The notes: generated from the sequence alone by a model not told the origin. Counted from the first letter of the stretch, positions 1 through 8,254 are shown. The stretch is DNA of 64,000 nucleotides from an uncultured Ruminiclostridium sp. (GCA_947629925.1 CANRFO010000004.1:1-64000); one strand, 5' to 3'. A program made the numbers and translations.

Positions 1-93
1 TTTCTTTCTCAACTTTCAGTCAGCTTTTTTATTTACTGCCTTTTGGCTTTTTTGTTGAGTTTTGCTCTTATCTAAATTCATAAACGCAAAAAG

Positions 94-130
94 GCACAGC
101 TATTCCGTAAAAAATTACGGTCAACTGTGC
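94..130 (-). terminator. Terminator-like hairpin after the aldolase gene
   Basis: A two-part stem is visible: GCACAG (94-99) pairs with CTGTGC (125-130), and CCGTAA (105-110) pairs with TTACGG (115-120), with a small internal loop between them. Read on the minus strand, the hairpin is followed by five U residues (complement of 88-92). It lies about 110 bases past the stop codon of the aldolase gene, so it is probably that gene's intrinsic terminator. The rest of 1-238 shows nothing I can assign. Confidence 0.6.
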
Positions 131-238
131 GATTTTAACGAATACGATTTACAAATCCCATGATGAGGTGTACCTTATTTCTTTAATATTTTACGGTGAT
201 TATATCATATTTTAACGAGAAAGTCAATTCCCCTATTA

Positions 239-1216
239 TCAATAATTTTCCAGCAGGGATTTATAAAATTCGCAGTAGTCGCTGCGGTGCTCGGCGGTGA
301 AGTTCATCGCCTCACGAGGGTGACGGTTAAGCTGACCTGTAAACATATATTGCAGGTCATAGCCCCACATAACTCCCTGTTGCTTTAAGGGTATCATATA
401 TTTCTCTATAAATTCAAGAAGGCTGTAAAGGCTGTATTTTGGGTTTTTCAGAAATCCCAGAAGAAGCTCCATAGCGCAGTTCCCTGCTCCTCTTCCCATT
501 CCCATTGCGGTGGCGTCAAGGTAAGAAACGCCGTAAGAAAGCGTTTCTATCGTGTTGGCAAAGGCAAGGTTCTGATTGTTATGAGCGTGAAAGCCAACCT
601 TCTTGCCGCATTTTTCGGCAGCCTCAAGGTAAGTCTGGGCAAGCTGAGCGGCGTTTTCGGGATAAAGAGAGCCGTAGCTGTCTACAAGATAGATAACATC
701 CGCATTTGACTCCCCTATCATAGTGAGAGCTTCGCTCACCTGATTAAGGTTTGCCTGAGAGATAGCCATTATATTGCAGGTAGTTTCGTATCCCAAATCA
801 TGAAGGTAGTTTATCATTTCAACAGCCGCAGGAATCTGATGGATATAACAGGCTACACGCACCATATCTATAACGCTTTCGCTTTTGGGCAGAAAGTCGG
901 TCTTGAAGTCACATCTTCCAACGTCCGCCATTACAGCTATCTTCATATCGGAAATGTTTTCACCGACGATAGAACGGATATCCTCTTCGTTGCAAAACTT
1001 CCATTTGCCGAAATCGCTTTCCTTAAACAGATTTTTGCTGGCTTTGTAGCCGAACTCCATATAGTCGATACCGCTTTTGATGTTGGTTTTGTAAAGCTCC
1101 TTCACAAATTCATCGGTAAACTCGAAGTTGTTGCAAAGTCCGCCGTCTCTTATGGTTGCGTCAAGTACCTTTATATCGGCTCTGACGCTCATCAGATTGC
1201 CTTTTCTGGGTGTCAT
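239..1216 (-). CDS. HMGL-like aldolase (4-hydroxy-2-oxovalerate aldolase-type TIM barrel)
   Basis: This 325-residue protein begins with the metal-binding signature of the HMG-CoA lyase / DRE-TIM family (VLDATIRDGG near residue 18). It also has FHAHNNQNLAFAN near residue 210, where the two His residues would bind the divalent metal. That supports a metal-dependent aldolase or acyltransferase of the pyruvate carboxyltransferase-like superfamily. The exact substrate cannot be read from the sequence: 4-hydroxy-2-oxovalerate aldolase is the nearest named family, but no partner acetaldehyde dehydrogenase is next to it. The start used has AGGAG nine bases upstream. A second in-frame ATG eight codons on (about 1192) also has a plausible site (AAAAGG), so the first eight residues are uncertain. 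It has its own strong promoter and a terminator, so it is probably monocistronic. Confidence 0.75.
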   Translation of the reverse strand: MTPRKGNLMSVRADIKVLDATIRDGGLCNNFEFTDEFVKELYKTNIKSGIDYMEFGYKASKNLFKESDFGKWKFCNEEDIRSIVGENISDMKIAVMADVGRCDFKTDFLPKSESVIDMVRVACYIHQIPAAVEMINYLHDLGYETTCNIMAISQANLNQVSEALTMIGESNADVIYLVDSYGSLYPENAAQLAQTYLEAAEKCGKKVGFHAHNNQNLAFANTIETLSYGVSYLDATAMGMGRGAGNCAMELLLGFLKNPKYSLYSLLEFIEKYMIPLKQQGVMWGYDLQYMFTGQLNRHPREAMNFTAEHRSDYCEFYKSLLENY

Positions 1217-1269
1217 TTCATTTTCTCCTATTTTTCTTTAATATATTAAATCAATTATAAACTCTTTGT

Positions 1270-1298
1270 ATTATATCACAATGAAATTATTTTGTCAA
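1270..1298 (-). promoter_or_regulatory. Sigma-A promoter of the aldolase gene
   Basis: On the minus strand a consensus TTGACA (complement of 1293-1298) is separated by exactly 17 bp from a consensus TATAAT (complement of 1270-1275), with an extended -10 TGA just upstream. Transcription would start near 1263, giving a leader of about 47 bases. Confidence 0.85.
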
Positions 1299-1317
1299 TC
1301 AAACGGGAAAAATGTAA

Positions 1318-1344
1318 ACAGCCGCAGATAATTTCTGCGGCTGT
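1318..1344 (-). terminator. Terminator hairpin after the aquaporin gene
   Basis: An 11-bp perfect stem (1318-1328 with 1334-1344) closes a 5-base loop, 20 bases past the aquaporin stop codon. On the minus strand it is followed by a U-rich but interrupted stretch (TTTACATTTTT). It separates the aquaporin gene from the aldolase promoter. Confidence 0.7.
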
Positions 1345-1364
1345 TCTGTTAAAATGCTAATATC

Positions 1365-2039
1365 TTATTTGTCGCTCTTGGGTTTGGAAGTGAGGAACTT
1401 GTAAACAAGCGCCGCCAGTACGCCGCCGATAAGGGGAGCAACGATGAATACCCACACGTTTGCAAGAGCATCGCCGCCTACAAAGAGATCAGGTCCGAAG
1501 CTGCGGGCGGGATTTACGGAAGTGCCTGTGAAGTAAATGCCGAGGATATGCACAAGCGTCAGTGAAAGACCGATAACAAGACCTGCAACCGCGCTGTTTT
1601 CAACCTTTGAGGTAACGCCGAGAATTGCAATTACGAAAACAAACGTGAGTATTACTTCAATAAGGATCGAAAGAAGAATGTCGCCGTTATAAAGTCCGTT
1701 AGTGCCAAGTCTGCTTTCCTTGCCCACAAATGCCATAAGAGCAGCTGCGCCTACGATAGCACCAAGGAACTGAGCGATAACGTAGCCGATAAAATCCTTG
1801 ACGGTCATTTTTCCGCTTACAAGCATAGCTATGGAAACAGCAGGATTGATGTGGCAGCCTGAGATGTTGCCGATAGAGTATGCCATTGCTACGATAACAA
1901 GACCGAACGCAAGTGCGGTCATAAGGTAAGCGGGTCCATTCTCAACAGAGCAGCCTGTAACAACAGCGGTGCCGCAGGCGAAAAATACCAGTACGAATGT
2001 GCCGATAAATTCCGCAACATATTTTTTCAGAGCATCCAT
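1365..2039 (-). CDS. Aquaporin (MIP family water channel)
   Basis: A 224-residue integral membrane channel with six hydrophobic segments and the two half-helix signatures of the MIP family: NPA at residues 65-67 and NPAR at 176-179. The region before the second motif (LVHIL...GTSVNPAR) keeps the His, Thr and Arg expected of the narrow, water-selective filter of AqpZ-type channels rather than the wider glycerol-facilitator filter. It probably conducts water, possibly small solutes. The start has GGAGG nine bases upstream. It is a single-gene unit with its own promoter, a structured leader of about 108 bases and a terminator, so regulation at the leader is possible. Nothing nearby suggests glycerol use. 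Confidence 0.88.
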   Translation of the reverse strand: MDALKKYVAEFIGTFVLVFFACGTAVVTGCSVENGPAYLMTALAFGLVIVAMAYSIGNISGCHINPAVSIAMLVSGKMTVKDFIGYVIAQFLGAIVGAAALMAFVGKESRLGTNGLYNGDILLSILIEVILTFVFVIAILGVTSKVENSAVAGLVIGLSLTLVHILGIYFTGTSVNPARSFGPDLFVGGDALANVWVFIVAPLIGGVLAALVYKFLTSKPKSDK

Positions 2040-2147
2040 AAAGAAAAACCTCCAGATTTAAAAATAACGGCGGACATTGCGCCTGCCGCAGGTTTAAAGG
2101 AACGTAAGCTTTAGGCTTTAAAAGCCATACAGCTTGGCGTTATTCCT
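2040..2147 (-). promoter_or_regulatory. Structured 5' leader of the aquaporin mRNA
   Basis: Between the predicted transcription start (about 2147) and the ATG, two hairpins can be drawn. The first spans 2101-2141 and combines AACG/CGTT, AAGCT/AGCTT and GGCTT/AAGCC helices on one axis. The second lies at 2068-2088 (CGGC with GCCG, or alternatively GGCG with CGCC). The ribosome-binding site GGAGG (complement of 2049-2053) follows. I do not recognise a known riboswitch class. Confidence 0.4.
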
Positions 2148-2153
2148 ATTAAC

Positions 2154-2182
2154 AGTTTACCATATTTTTACTCAGTTGTCAA
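2154..2182 (-). promoter_or_regulatory. Promoter of the aquaporin gene
   Basis: Consensus TTGACA (complement of 2177-2182), a 17-bp spacer, then TAAACT (complement of 2154-2159) preceded by an extended -10 TGG. The strong -35 and TGn element compensate for the weak -10. Confidence 0.75.
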
Positions 2183-2270
2183 TATTTACAGCTATTTTAA
2201 AATAATGATGAAAAACTCAGTTTTTGATTTCTTTATTCTCTTAGATAATTAAAACTGAAATAATTTAATT

Positions 2271-2813
2271 TTATTCACCATACTCTGCTATATAAGGGAG
2301 ATTTCTGTAATATTCTCCGCAGTCCAATCCATATCCAACAGCAAAAAAATCAGGTATTGTAAATAAAACTTCATCAGCTCTGAAGTCAACTGTTCTTCTG
2401 TCTGGCTTGTCAAGAAGCGCAATGACCTTCAACGAGAGCGGCGATCTTTTTTTAAGAAGATCAACAATATCATTAAGAGTTCGTCCTGTATCCACTATAT
2501 CCTCTGCTATGATAACATGATACTTGCTTATATCCTGTTTCAAATCGAGATTTATTCTGACATTACCTGATGACTGAGTGCCATTATAATAACTTTCTGC
2601 TGCCATAAATCCAATTTCACACGGTATCGTTATATTTTTAAGCAGATCGGCCGCAAATATAAAAGAACCTTTCAATATACTTACTATCAGAAGAGGCTTA
2701 TCTCTGTACTCAATACTTATTTTCTCCCCTGCGGATTTAACGGCTTTATGTATTTCTTCTTCAGATATGACAATTCGTTTAATTTTTCTTTGATATTCCT
2801 CAGTATTTTGCAT
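2271..2813 (-). CDS. hpt: Hypoxanthine phosphoribosyltransferase
   Basis: A 180-residue type I phosphoribosyltransferase that salvages hypoxanthine (and usually guanine) to IMP/GMP using PRPP in the cytoplasm. The PRPP loop is clear at residues 100-112 (VIIAEDIVDTGRT, with the two acidic residues and the TGRT turn). The pyrophosphate-binding SILKGSF is near residue 45 and a C-terminal purine-pocket region (IPDFFAVGYGLDC) is present. Length fits the family. The start at 2813 is chosen because an AAGGGG site precedes it and because the predicted transcription start lies near 2854, which excludes an upstream in-frame ATG at 2870. It is transcribed alone. In many Firmicutes this gene sits beside tilS and ftsH; here it does not. 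Confidence 0.92.
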   Translation of the reverse strand: MQNTEEYQRKIKRIVISEEEIHKAVKSAGEKISIEYRDKPLLIVSILKGSFIFAADLLKNITIPCEIGFMAAESYYNGTQSSGNVRINLDLKQDISKYHVIIAEDIVDTGRTLNDIVDLLKKRSPLSLKVIALLDKPDRRTVDFRADEVLFTIPDFFAVGYGLDCGEYYRNLPYIAEYGE

Positions 2814-2860
2814 GATCAGCTTCCCCTTGCAAATTTTTAACAGTTTCAAATATATGTTAT

Positions 2861-2889
2861 ATTTTATCATTTTTTTATTTTTCCGTCAA
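2861..2889 (-). promoter_or_regulatory. Promoter of hpt
   Basis: TTGACG (complement of 2884-2889), a 17-bp spacer and TAAAAT (complement of 2861-2866) with an extended -10 TGA. Transcription would start near 2854, about 40 bases before the hpt ATG at 2813. Confidence 0.75.
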
Positions 2890-3151
2890 GAAATGGTAAA
2901 AAGAAGTGCTGATTTTTTGTAACCGCGTTAATGCAGAGTTTAAAAGGATTTGCAAAATCGTTTTCGTATTATTTTATTTTTCGAAATATTTTTTTAAATT
3001 CTTAATTGAAATTGTAACCTGTCTTTTTTCATTTTGCTGATTTTTATTGGTTTTCCACGAAAAGAAGGGTTAAAAATTCTACTATTTGCACTGAAACTCA
3101 ATATAAAATTTGACAAAAAATGAGAAAGTGTTTTAAAAGTCCGCAAATCTA

Positions 3152-3180
3152 TTGACAGAGCGGTTTTTTGGCGTTATAAT
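3152..3180 (+). promoter_or_regulatory. Consensus sigma-A promoter of the secreted-protein gene
   Basis: An exact TTGACA (3152-3157) and exact TATAAT (3175-3180) are separated by 17 bp. Transcription would begin near 3187, giving an 86-base leader. Such a fully consensus promoter suggests strong constitutive expression unless a repressor acts. Confidence 0.85.
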
Positions 3181-3272
3181 CAAGGAGCCGAAAGGTTAGA
3201 AAAAATTCCCAATTCTGCTTTACAAAATACTTCAACGGATTTTTCCGTAACAGAAAGGTATGGTGAAAAAAA

Positions 3273-6200
3273 ATGAAAAAGCTGACAAAAATCACATCTG
3301 CTATCGTTACAGCCGCTTTGGCGGTCACTTCAACGGCTCCGTTTCCTGTTCAGTTCTTAAATGCACAGATTTACGCATATGCTTCAGAGTCAGACAATTA
3401 TTTCTATGAACAGTTGACAGATGAGGCAAAACCTTTCTATGACGGTATGGAGAATATGTATCGGCAAGGCATTATGAAAACAGGCAACGGCGACTATGAC
3501 CTTGTGAGCAACGGCCATATCACATCTGAAAAAGTTGCTGAATACGGCGGAGGCGGACCATACTTACTTTCTTTGTTTGGCGCAGCAAGAGACGCTTTTT
3601 ACGCCGATCATGCCGACATATTCTATGTTGACTTTTCTTACCTTTCTGTAAGAGTTACTAAAGACATTGACAACATTTATCATGTTTATATAGGTTCAGG
3701 ACGCAGCGACAATTACTATACCGAAGGCTTCACAAACGAAGGACAAGTCGATTCGGCAATATCGTATTATGAAGCAGTAGTAAACAATTTAGCTGCACAG
3801 GCTGACTCCGTTACTGCAGAAGAAGGAGAAAGTCTTGACGCTGAAAAAGTAAAGTTTGTTCATGATTACATAATAGATCATACTTCATATCGTCTTGAAA
3901 ATGTGTGCAGGCGTGAAAATATAGGTCTTATAAGAACCGCTTACGGCGCTCTTGTAAACGGTGAAAGCGTTTGTGAAGGATATTCAAGAGCTTTGAAGGC
4001 AGTACTTGACAGGTTGGGTATTCCCTGTGTTCTTGTTTACGGCATATATATGCATAACGAAAATACGCCCGAACTTCATATGTGGTGTGAAGTAAGGATA
4101 GACGGTATATGGTACGCTGTCGATGCAACTATGGACGATCCGTATGTAAAAAACAGCACAAGTACCCTTGACGGATTTGAAAATCAAGACTATCTGCTTG
4201 TCGGGCAGTCTACCATGAGCAGACAGCATTTTCCAAGCGGTATAATGTCCGAGGCTGAATATGAATTTTCTTATCCTCCCCTCAGCATTGACGGCTTCAA
4301 TGTTGAAACGATAAGCAACTATAACGGTCTTACCGTAAAATTCAAATCTGACGGTGAACTTGAAGACGAAGAAGCAGGCGTATTCTATGTAAGCTACAAC
4401 GGAATGGGCGTGGCAAAAGCAGCTGAACAAGGAAAATACCTGATCGCCAAAATGGATATCTATTATGAAAACACGGACGAATGGATAATGGGAGAATGGG
4501 GATATCTCCTTCCCGACGTTTATTCCGCAATAGAGGATTTTGACACGGAGGTAAGGCTTCCACTCCCTCATGTACAGTATGTACAGTTTGCAATTACGGA
4601 TATCGCCCCCGGAGATTATAAATCTGACCCTAACCGTACAAGATATTTAGGCGACCCTATGATGTTTGAAGCTTATACGGGAACGATTTACAATCCTTCA
4701 GGCAATTACCTGAAGCCTCCTTATGTGCAAAGCATCACGCCTGCTATGAACGGAAGGATAACAATAGGAAGATCCTATCATGTTGTGGCGGTTTATGACG
4801 ATCCGCTTCAGCTTGAAACCGAAGATTCCGTTCCCGATATAGTTATGTATGCTGAAAGTGCGCTTCCTAACACTCAGACCACCGCTATGGAGTATGCAAG
4901 ATATGGCAACTTTGTATGGGACGGAGACAGAACAATAGAATTTGATTTTACTCCCAGCGATATGTGGATGGACGATATGACCTTGTACACATTCTCTGTA
5001 AAAGGTCTGGTCGGAAGCAGAAGCCTTAAAGCTCCCAATGACATTTGCTATGGTGCAAGCTTCAATATGTGTCCTTGCGCTTACAGATCACAGGGATATG
5101 ACTGGGCTTTGTTCGGAAAACCGACTCTTATGGATAACATTGATTTGGATACAAGCAGCTGGATCACTGACAACGGTGAAAAAATTGCCGACGAACTGAA
5201 AGACAGAATGGTTTTGGTAGCTTCTTCCCCTACTCATAATCAGACGGATGAAATGATTGAAATGATCGAGGGGCAAACAGGTGAAAATGTTCTTTCAGAA
5301 GAAACGTTCAACATTCATCTTACTGTCTGCAAGGCTCAAGTAGTAAAAACAGGAGATAAGGTACGAGTTCAGCTCGGCTTCCCCGCAGGATACGGTCCAG
5401 ATGACGAAGGCGTAACATTTAAGGCATATCACTTCTTTAAAGACGACGCAGGAAATATAACAGGCGTGGAAGAAATACCATGCATAATAACAAAATACGG
5501 TCTTATCATTCTTTGCGACTCCTTCAGTCCATACGCCGTAGTTGCCGTTAAGGACGATGGACAGAAAACGGAAAATACCGCTAAAAATGTTCTTGTAACT
5601 GTTTCTGAAGGTGGAAGCATTTCAGGCGACAAAATTTTCACACTTGACAGCGGCGAAAGCGAAACTCTTACTGTAAACGCCAAAGAAGGTTTTGAAATAG
5701 ACAGTATAACGGTTGCGGGAAAGAATGTAGAGATAACAAATGAAGAAACTATGGAAATAACCATAAGCAACGAAGAGATCGCTGATCTTAACGGTATTGT
5801 GAACGTCGCTTTTGCGGCAAAATCTGTCCATGAAAAAGAAAAAGAAAGAGAAGAAACAGTGGCTCAGGTCGAAGTTTCTCCCGCAAAAATAGAGTTAGAA
5901 GAAAGTATAAGCGTAAAAGCGGGCTATTCAATCAAGCTTGAGCCTAAGATAACTAACAGCAAACTGTCTGATATAAACAGCTATCAATGGTATAAAGATG
6001 ATTTATTGCTGACAGGAGAAAATTCTCCTTCCCTTTCCATTAAAAAAGCAACACTTGATGATGTAGGTGTATATAAAATAGAAGTGACTACTTCATATGG
6101 TGCGTCAAGCATAACGTCTGACAAATCGATAAACGTCATTGTTGAAGAAAACGGAATCGAACATTCACCAAATATCGGAAATAACTGGCAGGTTCCTTCT

Positions 6201-6518
6201 ACCAGTAACGACAATGAAAACAACAATGACAATATAAACAATGAAGAACAGCCTGCTAATACCGAACCATCATCAAGCACGGACAATTCTGATATTGAAG
6301 CTGTTGTAACAGAAGCTGAAACTACTCAGGCAGAAAATACGGCAGTACAGACAGAAAGCACGGAAAATACAGTTGAAATTGCAGATACTGAAATTCCCGA
6401 CAACAATTCGGGTGAAAGAAATCCTATTACAGGTAGCGCGGGAATAATTGCTGAAGTTACAGGGCTTGCCGTTATAGGAATAGGGATAACTTTATTCATC
6501 AAGAAAAAACGCGGGTAA
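3273..6518 (+). CDS. Secreted transglutaminase-like protein with Ig-like domain and NPITG wall-sorting-like C-terminus
   Basis: A 1081-residue extracellular protein. Residues 1-38 form a signal peptide (basic start, hydrophobic Ala/Val/Thr core). A transglutaminase-like core follows with a visible Cys-His-Asp triad: C234 (SVCEGYS), H269 (HMWCEV) and D284 (AVDATMDD). Such domains act as proteases, transglutaminases or inactive binding modules. Around residues 770-850 is a bacterial-repeat type beta domain, and around 875-960 an Ig-like domain (YQWYKDD ... DDVGVYKIEV). An Asn/Thr/Glu-rich linker then leads to NPITG (residues 1050-1054), a hydrophobic stretch and a KKKRG tail, which resembles a sortase signal and predicts attachment to the cell wall. 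No sortase gene is in the window. The natural substrate is unknown. The only other gene in the same direction nearby is the hydrolase at 6593. Confidence 0.8.
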   Translation: MKKLTKITSAIVTAALAVTSTAPFPVQFLNAQIYAYASESDNYFYEQLTDEAKPFYDGMENMYRQGIMKTGNGDYDLVSNGHITSEKVAEYGGGGPYLLSLFGAARDAFYADHADIFYVDFSYLSVRVTKDIDNIYHVYIGSGRSDNYYTEGFTNEGQVDSAISYYEAVVNNLAAQADSVTAEEGESLDAEKVKFVHDYIIDHTSYRLENVCRRENIGLIRTAYGALVNGESVCEGYSRALKAVLDRLGIPCVLVYGIYMHNENTPELHMWCEVRIDGIWYAVDATMDDPYVKNSTSTLDGFENQDYLLVGQSTMSRQHFPSGIMSEAEYEFSYPPLSIDGFNVETISNYNGLTVKFKSDGELEDEEAGVFYVSYNGMGVAKAAEQGKYLIAKMDIYYENTDEWIMGEWGYLLPDVYSAIEDFDTEVRLPLPHVQYVQFAITDIAPGDYKSDPNRTRYLGDPMMFEAYTGTIYNPSGNYLKPPYVQSITPAMNGRITIGRSYHVVAVYDDPLQLETEDSVPDIVMYAESALPNTQTTAMEYARYGNFVWDGDRTIEFDFTPSDMWMDDMTLYTFSVKGLVGSRSLKAPNDICYGASFNMCPCAYRSQGYDWALFGKPTLMDNIDLDTSSWITDNGEKIADELKDRMVLVASSPTHNQTDEMIEMIEGQTGENVLSEETFNIHLTVCKAQVVKTGDKVRVQLGFPAGYGPDDEGVTFKAYHFFKDDAGNITGVEEIPCIITKYGLIILCDSFSPYAVVAVKDDGQKTENTAKNVLVTVSEGGSISGDKIFTLDSGESETLTVNAKEGFEIDSITVAGKNVEITNEETMEITISNEEIADLNGIVNVAFAAKSVHEKEKEREETVAQVEVSPAKIELEESISVKAGYSIKLEPKITNSKLSDINSYQWYKDDLLLTGENSPSLSIKKATLDDVGVYKIEVTTSYGASSITSDKSINVIVEENGIEHSPNIGNNWQVPSTSNDNENNNDNINNEEQPANTEPSSSTDNSDIEAVVTEAETTQAENTAVQTESTENTVEIADTEIPDNNSGERNPITGSAGIIAEVTGLAVIGIGITLFIKKKRG

Positions 6519-6592
6519 AAATGCATTTAACCAAGATGCATAAACAAGACAAATGAAAGAGAAATCAGAGTTTAACAAGGATAAAGCTATAT

Positions 6593-7357
6593 ATGTCAAA
6601 CTGGTTTACCATTGAAAAAATTGACTCTCAGACATTTGCAATCAGTGAATACAAACATTGGGAGGAAACGCACTGTTATCTGTTATGCGGTCAAGAAAGA
6701 GCGATTTTGATTGATACAGGCTTAGGTGTTTCCAATATCAAAAAAGTCGTGGATACTTTGACGGAATTACCCGTTATGGCAGTTACTACCCATGTTCACT
6801 GGGACCACATAGGCGGGCATCGGTGTTTTGATAATATAGCTGTGCATGAATCTGAAAAAGATTGGCTATCCGTTAAATTTCCGATACCGCTGCAAATTGT
6901 CAAGAATAATTTAACAAAATTTCCTTGCGAATTTCCAACAGAATTTGATATTGACAACTATAAAATCTTTAAAGGAAAACCGCAAAGAGTTTTTAGTGAC
7001 GGCGATCTGCTTGATCTGGGAAATCGAAAGATTCAGGTCGTTCACACACCAGGACACTCTCCAGGACACTGCTGTTTCTATGAATCGGATAAAGAGTATC
7101 TGTTTTCAGGGGATTTGATTTACAAAGGTTGCCTTTACGCGTTTTACCCGACTACCGACCCGCAGCTTTTTTATAATTCAATAAAACGTGTGCAGAAATA
7201 TAAAATCACAAGAATTCTACCAGGTCATCATCAGTTGGATATTCCTGTTTCCTTAATAGACGAAATTGAAGACGGATTCGCGCAGATAGAGAGAAGCGGC
7301 AAACTTAAACAAGGAAATGGGTTATTTGAATTTAAAGATTTTCAGATTCAGATATAA
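6593..7357 (+). CDS. Metallo-beta-lactamase-fold hydrolase
   Basis: A 254-residue protein with the complete metal-binding set of the MBL superfamily: HVHWDH (H67, H69, D71, H72), TPGHSPGH near residue 150, the bridging Asp in FSGDLIY near 170 and LPGHH near 213. It is a two-metal hydrolase of the glyoxalase II / RNase Z-like fold. There is no signal peptide, so it should be cytoplasmic. The substrate (thioester, lactone, phosphodiester) cannot be decided from sequence. It starts 75 bases after the secreted-protein gene with no promoter I can see between them, so the two may be co-transcribed. An AAGGA element lies about 12 bases before the ATG. A bidirectional terminator follows. Confidence 0.8.
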   Translation: MSNWFTIEKIDSQTFAISEYKHWEETHCYLLCGQERAILIDTGLGVSNIKKVVDTLTELPVMAVTTHVHWDHIGGHRCFDNIAVHESEKDWLSVKFPIPLQIVKNNLTKFPCEFPTEFDIDNYKIFKGKPQRVFSDGDLLDLGNRKIQVVHTPGHSPGHCCFYESDKEYLFSGDLIYKGCLYAFYPTTDPQLFYNSIKRVQKYKITRILPGHHQLDIPVSLIDEIEDGFAQIERSGKLKQGNGLFEFKDFQIQI

Positions 7358-7407
7358 ATTGTATATTTTTTCTGTCGATGAATTTTAAATTTACTCTCTT
7401 ATATGTA

Positions 7408-7433
7408 AAAAGCAGACTTTACAGTCTGCTTTT
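7408..7433. terminator. Bidirectional terminator between the MBL hydrolase and spo0A
   Basis: Perfect 11-bp stem AAAAGCAGACT (7408-7418) with AGTCTGCTTTT (7423-7433) and a 4-base loop. T-runs follow on the plus strand and, in complement, on the minus strand. It separates two convergent genes. Confidence 0.85.
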
Positions 7434-7456
7434 TCTTTTATGCAAAAAACTTTTTT

Positions 7457-8254
7457 TCAGCTTTTCAAAGCGACCTCGCCAGTTTTGATCTGAAGCCTGA
7501 GCTTGTCCGAAATAAGAGCGATAAATTCGGAGTTGGTAGGCTTGCCCTTGGTGTTGCGTATTGTATAGCCGAAGTAGGAGTTAAGAACGTCTACATCTCC
7601 TCTGTCCCATGCAAGCTCTATCGCGTGCCTTATCGCGCGCTCAACTCTTGAGGAGGTCGTCCTGAATTCAGCCGCAACAGTAGGATAAAGCTGTTTCGTT
7701 ATGCTGTTTATCATCTCGTTGTTTTCAACACACAGCATTATGGCGTATCTTAAAAAGTGATAGCCTTTGATGTGAGCAGGTATGCCTATCTGGTGTATTA
7801 TGTCGGTTACTATACATTCAAGGTCCTGCTGACGAGACGGTTCTTTTATAAATCTGTCAAAGTCTATGTCTGATGTTTTCCTGTCCTGTGTGTCGGACTC
7901 CGCTATCCTTCTCATAAGCTCCGAGGGTTCAAAAGGCTTTACCATAAATGCTGAAGCTCCGAGATATAAGGCTTCTTCCTCCAGCACGGGCATAGGGTGA
8001 TCGGCGGTTATGATGACCGTCGGAAGCTCGCCAAGCTTTTTCAGCTCCCTTATCAAGCCAATAGAATCAAGACCGGGCATTTTAGCCTCGATGATGAGTA
8101 TGTCGGGCATGGAATATTCCTTCACATACTGAAGGAGTGTAAGACCGTTGGGTTTTCTTGTAACTGCAAAGGCGCCTGCTGTTTTCAGCATATTAGCCCA
8201 TGCTATCCCCTGATCGGGGATATCGTTTCCGATCAGAACTTTAGAGCTGCTCAT
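7457..8254 (-). CDS. spo0A: Spo0A-like response regulator with Glu at the phospho-acceptor position
   Basis: A 265-residue protein with a receiver domain (1-120) and a C-terminal Spo0A DNA-binding domain (about 150-262). The latter is very well conserved: HQIGIPAHIKGYHFLR, the SRVERAIRHAIELAW recognition region and FGYTIRNTKGKPTNSEF. Spo0A is the master regulator of sporulation entry and is normally activated by phosphorylation of Asp56. Here position 56 is Glu (codon GAG at 8087-8089), and the first residue of the acidic pocket (position 10) is Asn, with D11 kept. The conserved Thr (IITA) and Lys (MVKPFE) are present. This suggests a regulator uncoupled from the phosphorelay, possibly constitutively active. 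The start is set by AAAGGAG ten bases upstream; an earlier in-frame Met lies inside the promoter. spoIVB, its usual neighbour, is absent. Confidence 0.9.
   Translation of the reverse strand: MSSSKVLIGNDIPDQGIAWANMLKTAGAFAVTRKPNGLTLLQYVKEYSMPDILIIEAKMPGLDSIGLIRELKKLGELPTVIITADHPMPVLEEEALYLGASAFMVKPFEPSELMRRIAESDTQDRKTSDIDFDRFIKEPSRQQDLECIVTDIIHQIGIPAHIKGYHFLRYAIMLCVENNEMINSITKQLYPTVAAEFRTTSSRVERAIRHAIELAWDRGDVDVLNSYFGYTIRNTKGKPTNSEFIALISDKLRLQIKTGEVALKS

Larger units (their letters stand above)
2814..3272. other. Intergenic region between divergent hpt and the secreted-protein gene
   Basis: About 460 bases separate the two start codons. The region holds the hpt promoter (2861-2889, minus) and the consensus promoter of the secreted-protein gene (3152-3180, plus). 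The A+T-rich middle (about 2900-3140) shows no ORF with a ribosome-binding site. A second TTGACA at about 3109 lacks a good -10. I see no RNA gene or repeat there. Confidence 0.6.

Noticed and set aside
800-1249. Plus-strand open frame of about 150 codons antisense to the aldolase
   Set aside because: It is complementary to a gene with clear family motifs, has no ribosome-binding site and no recognisable domain.
3984-4571. Minus-strand frame of about 195 codons inside the transglutaminase-like gene
   Set aside because: The plus strand here encodes the catalytic triad in correct register; the antisense frame shows only random composition.
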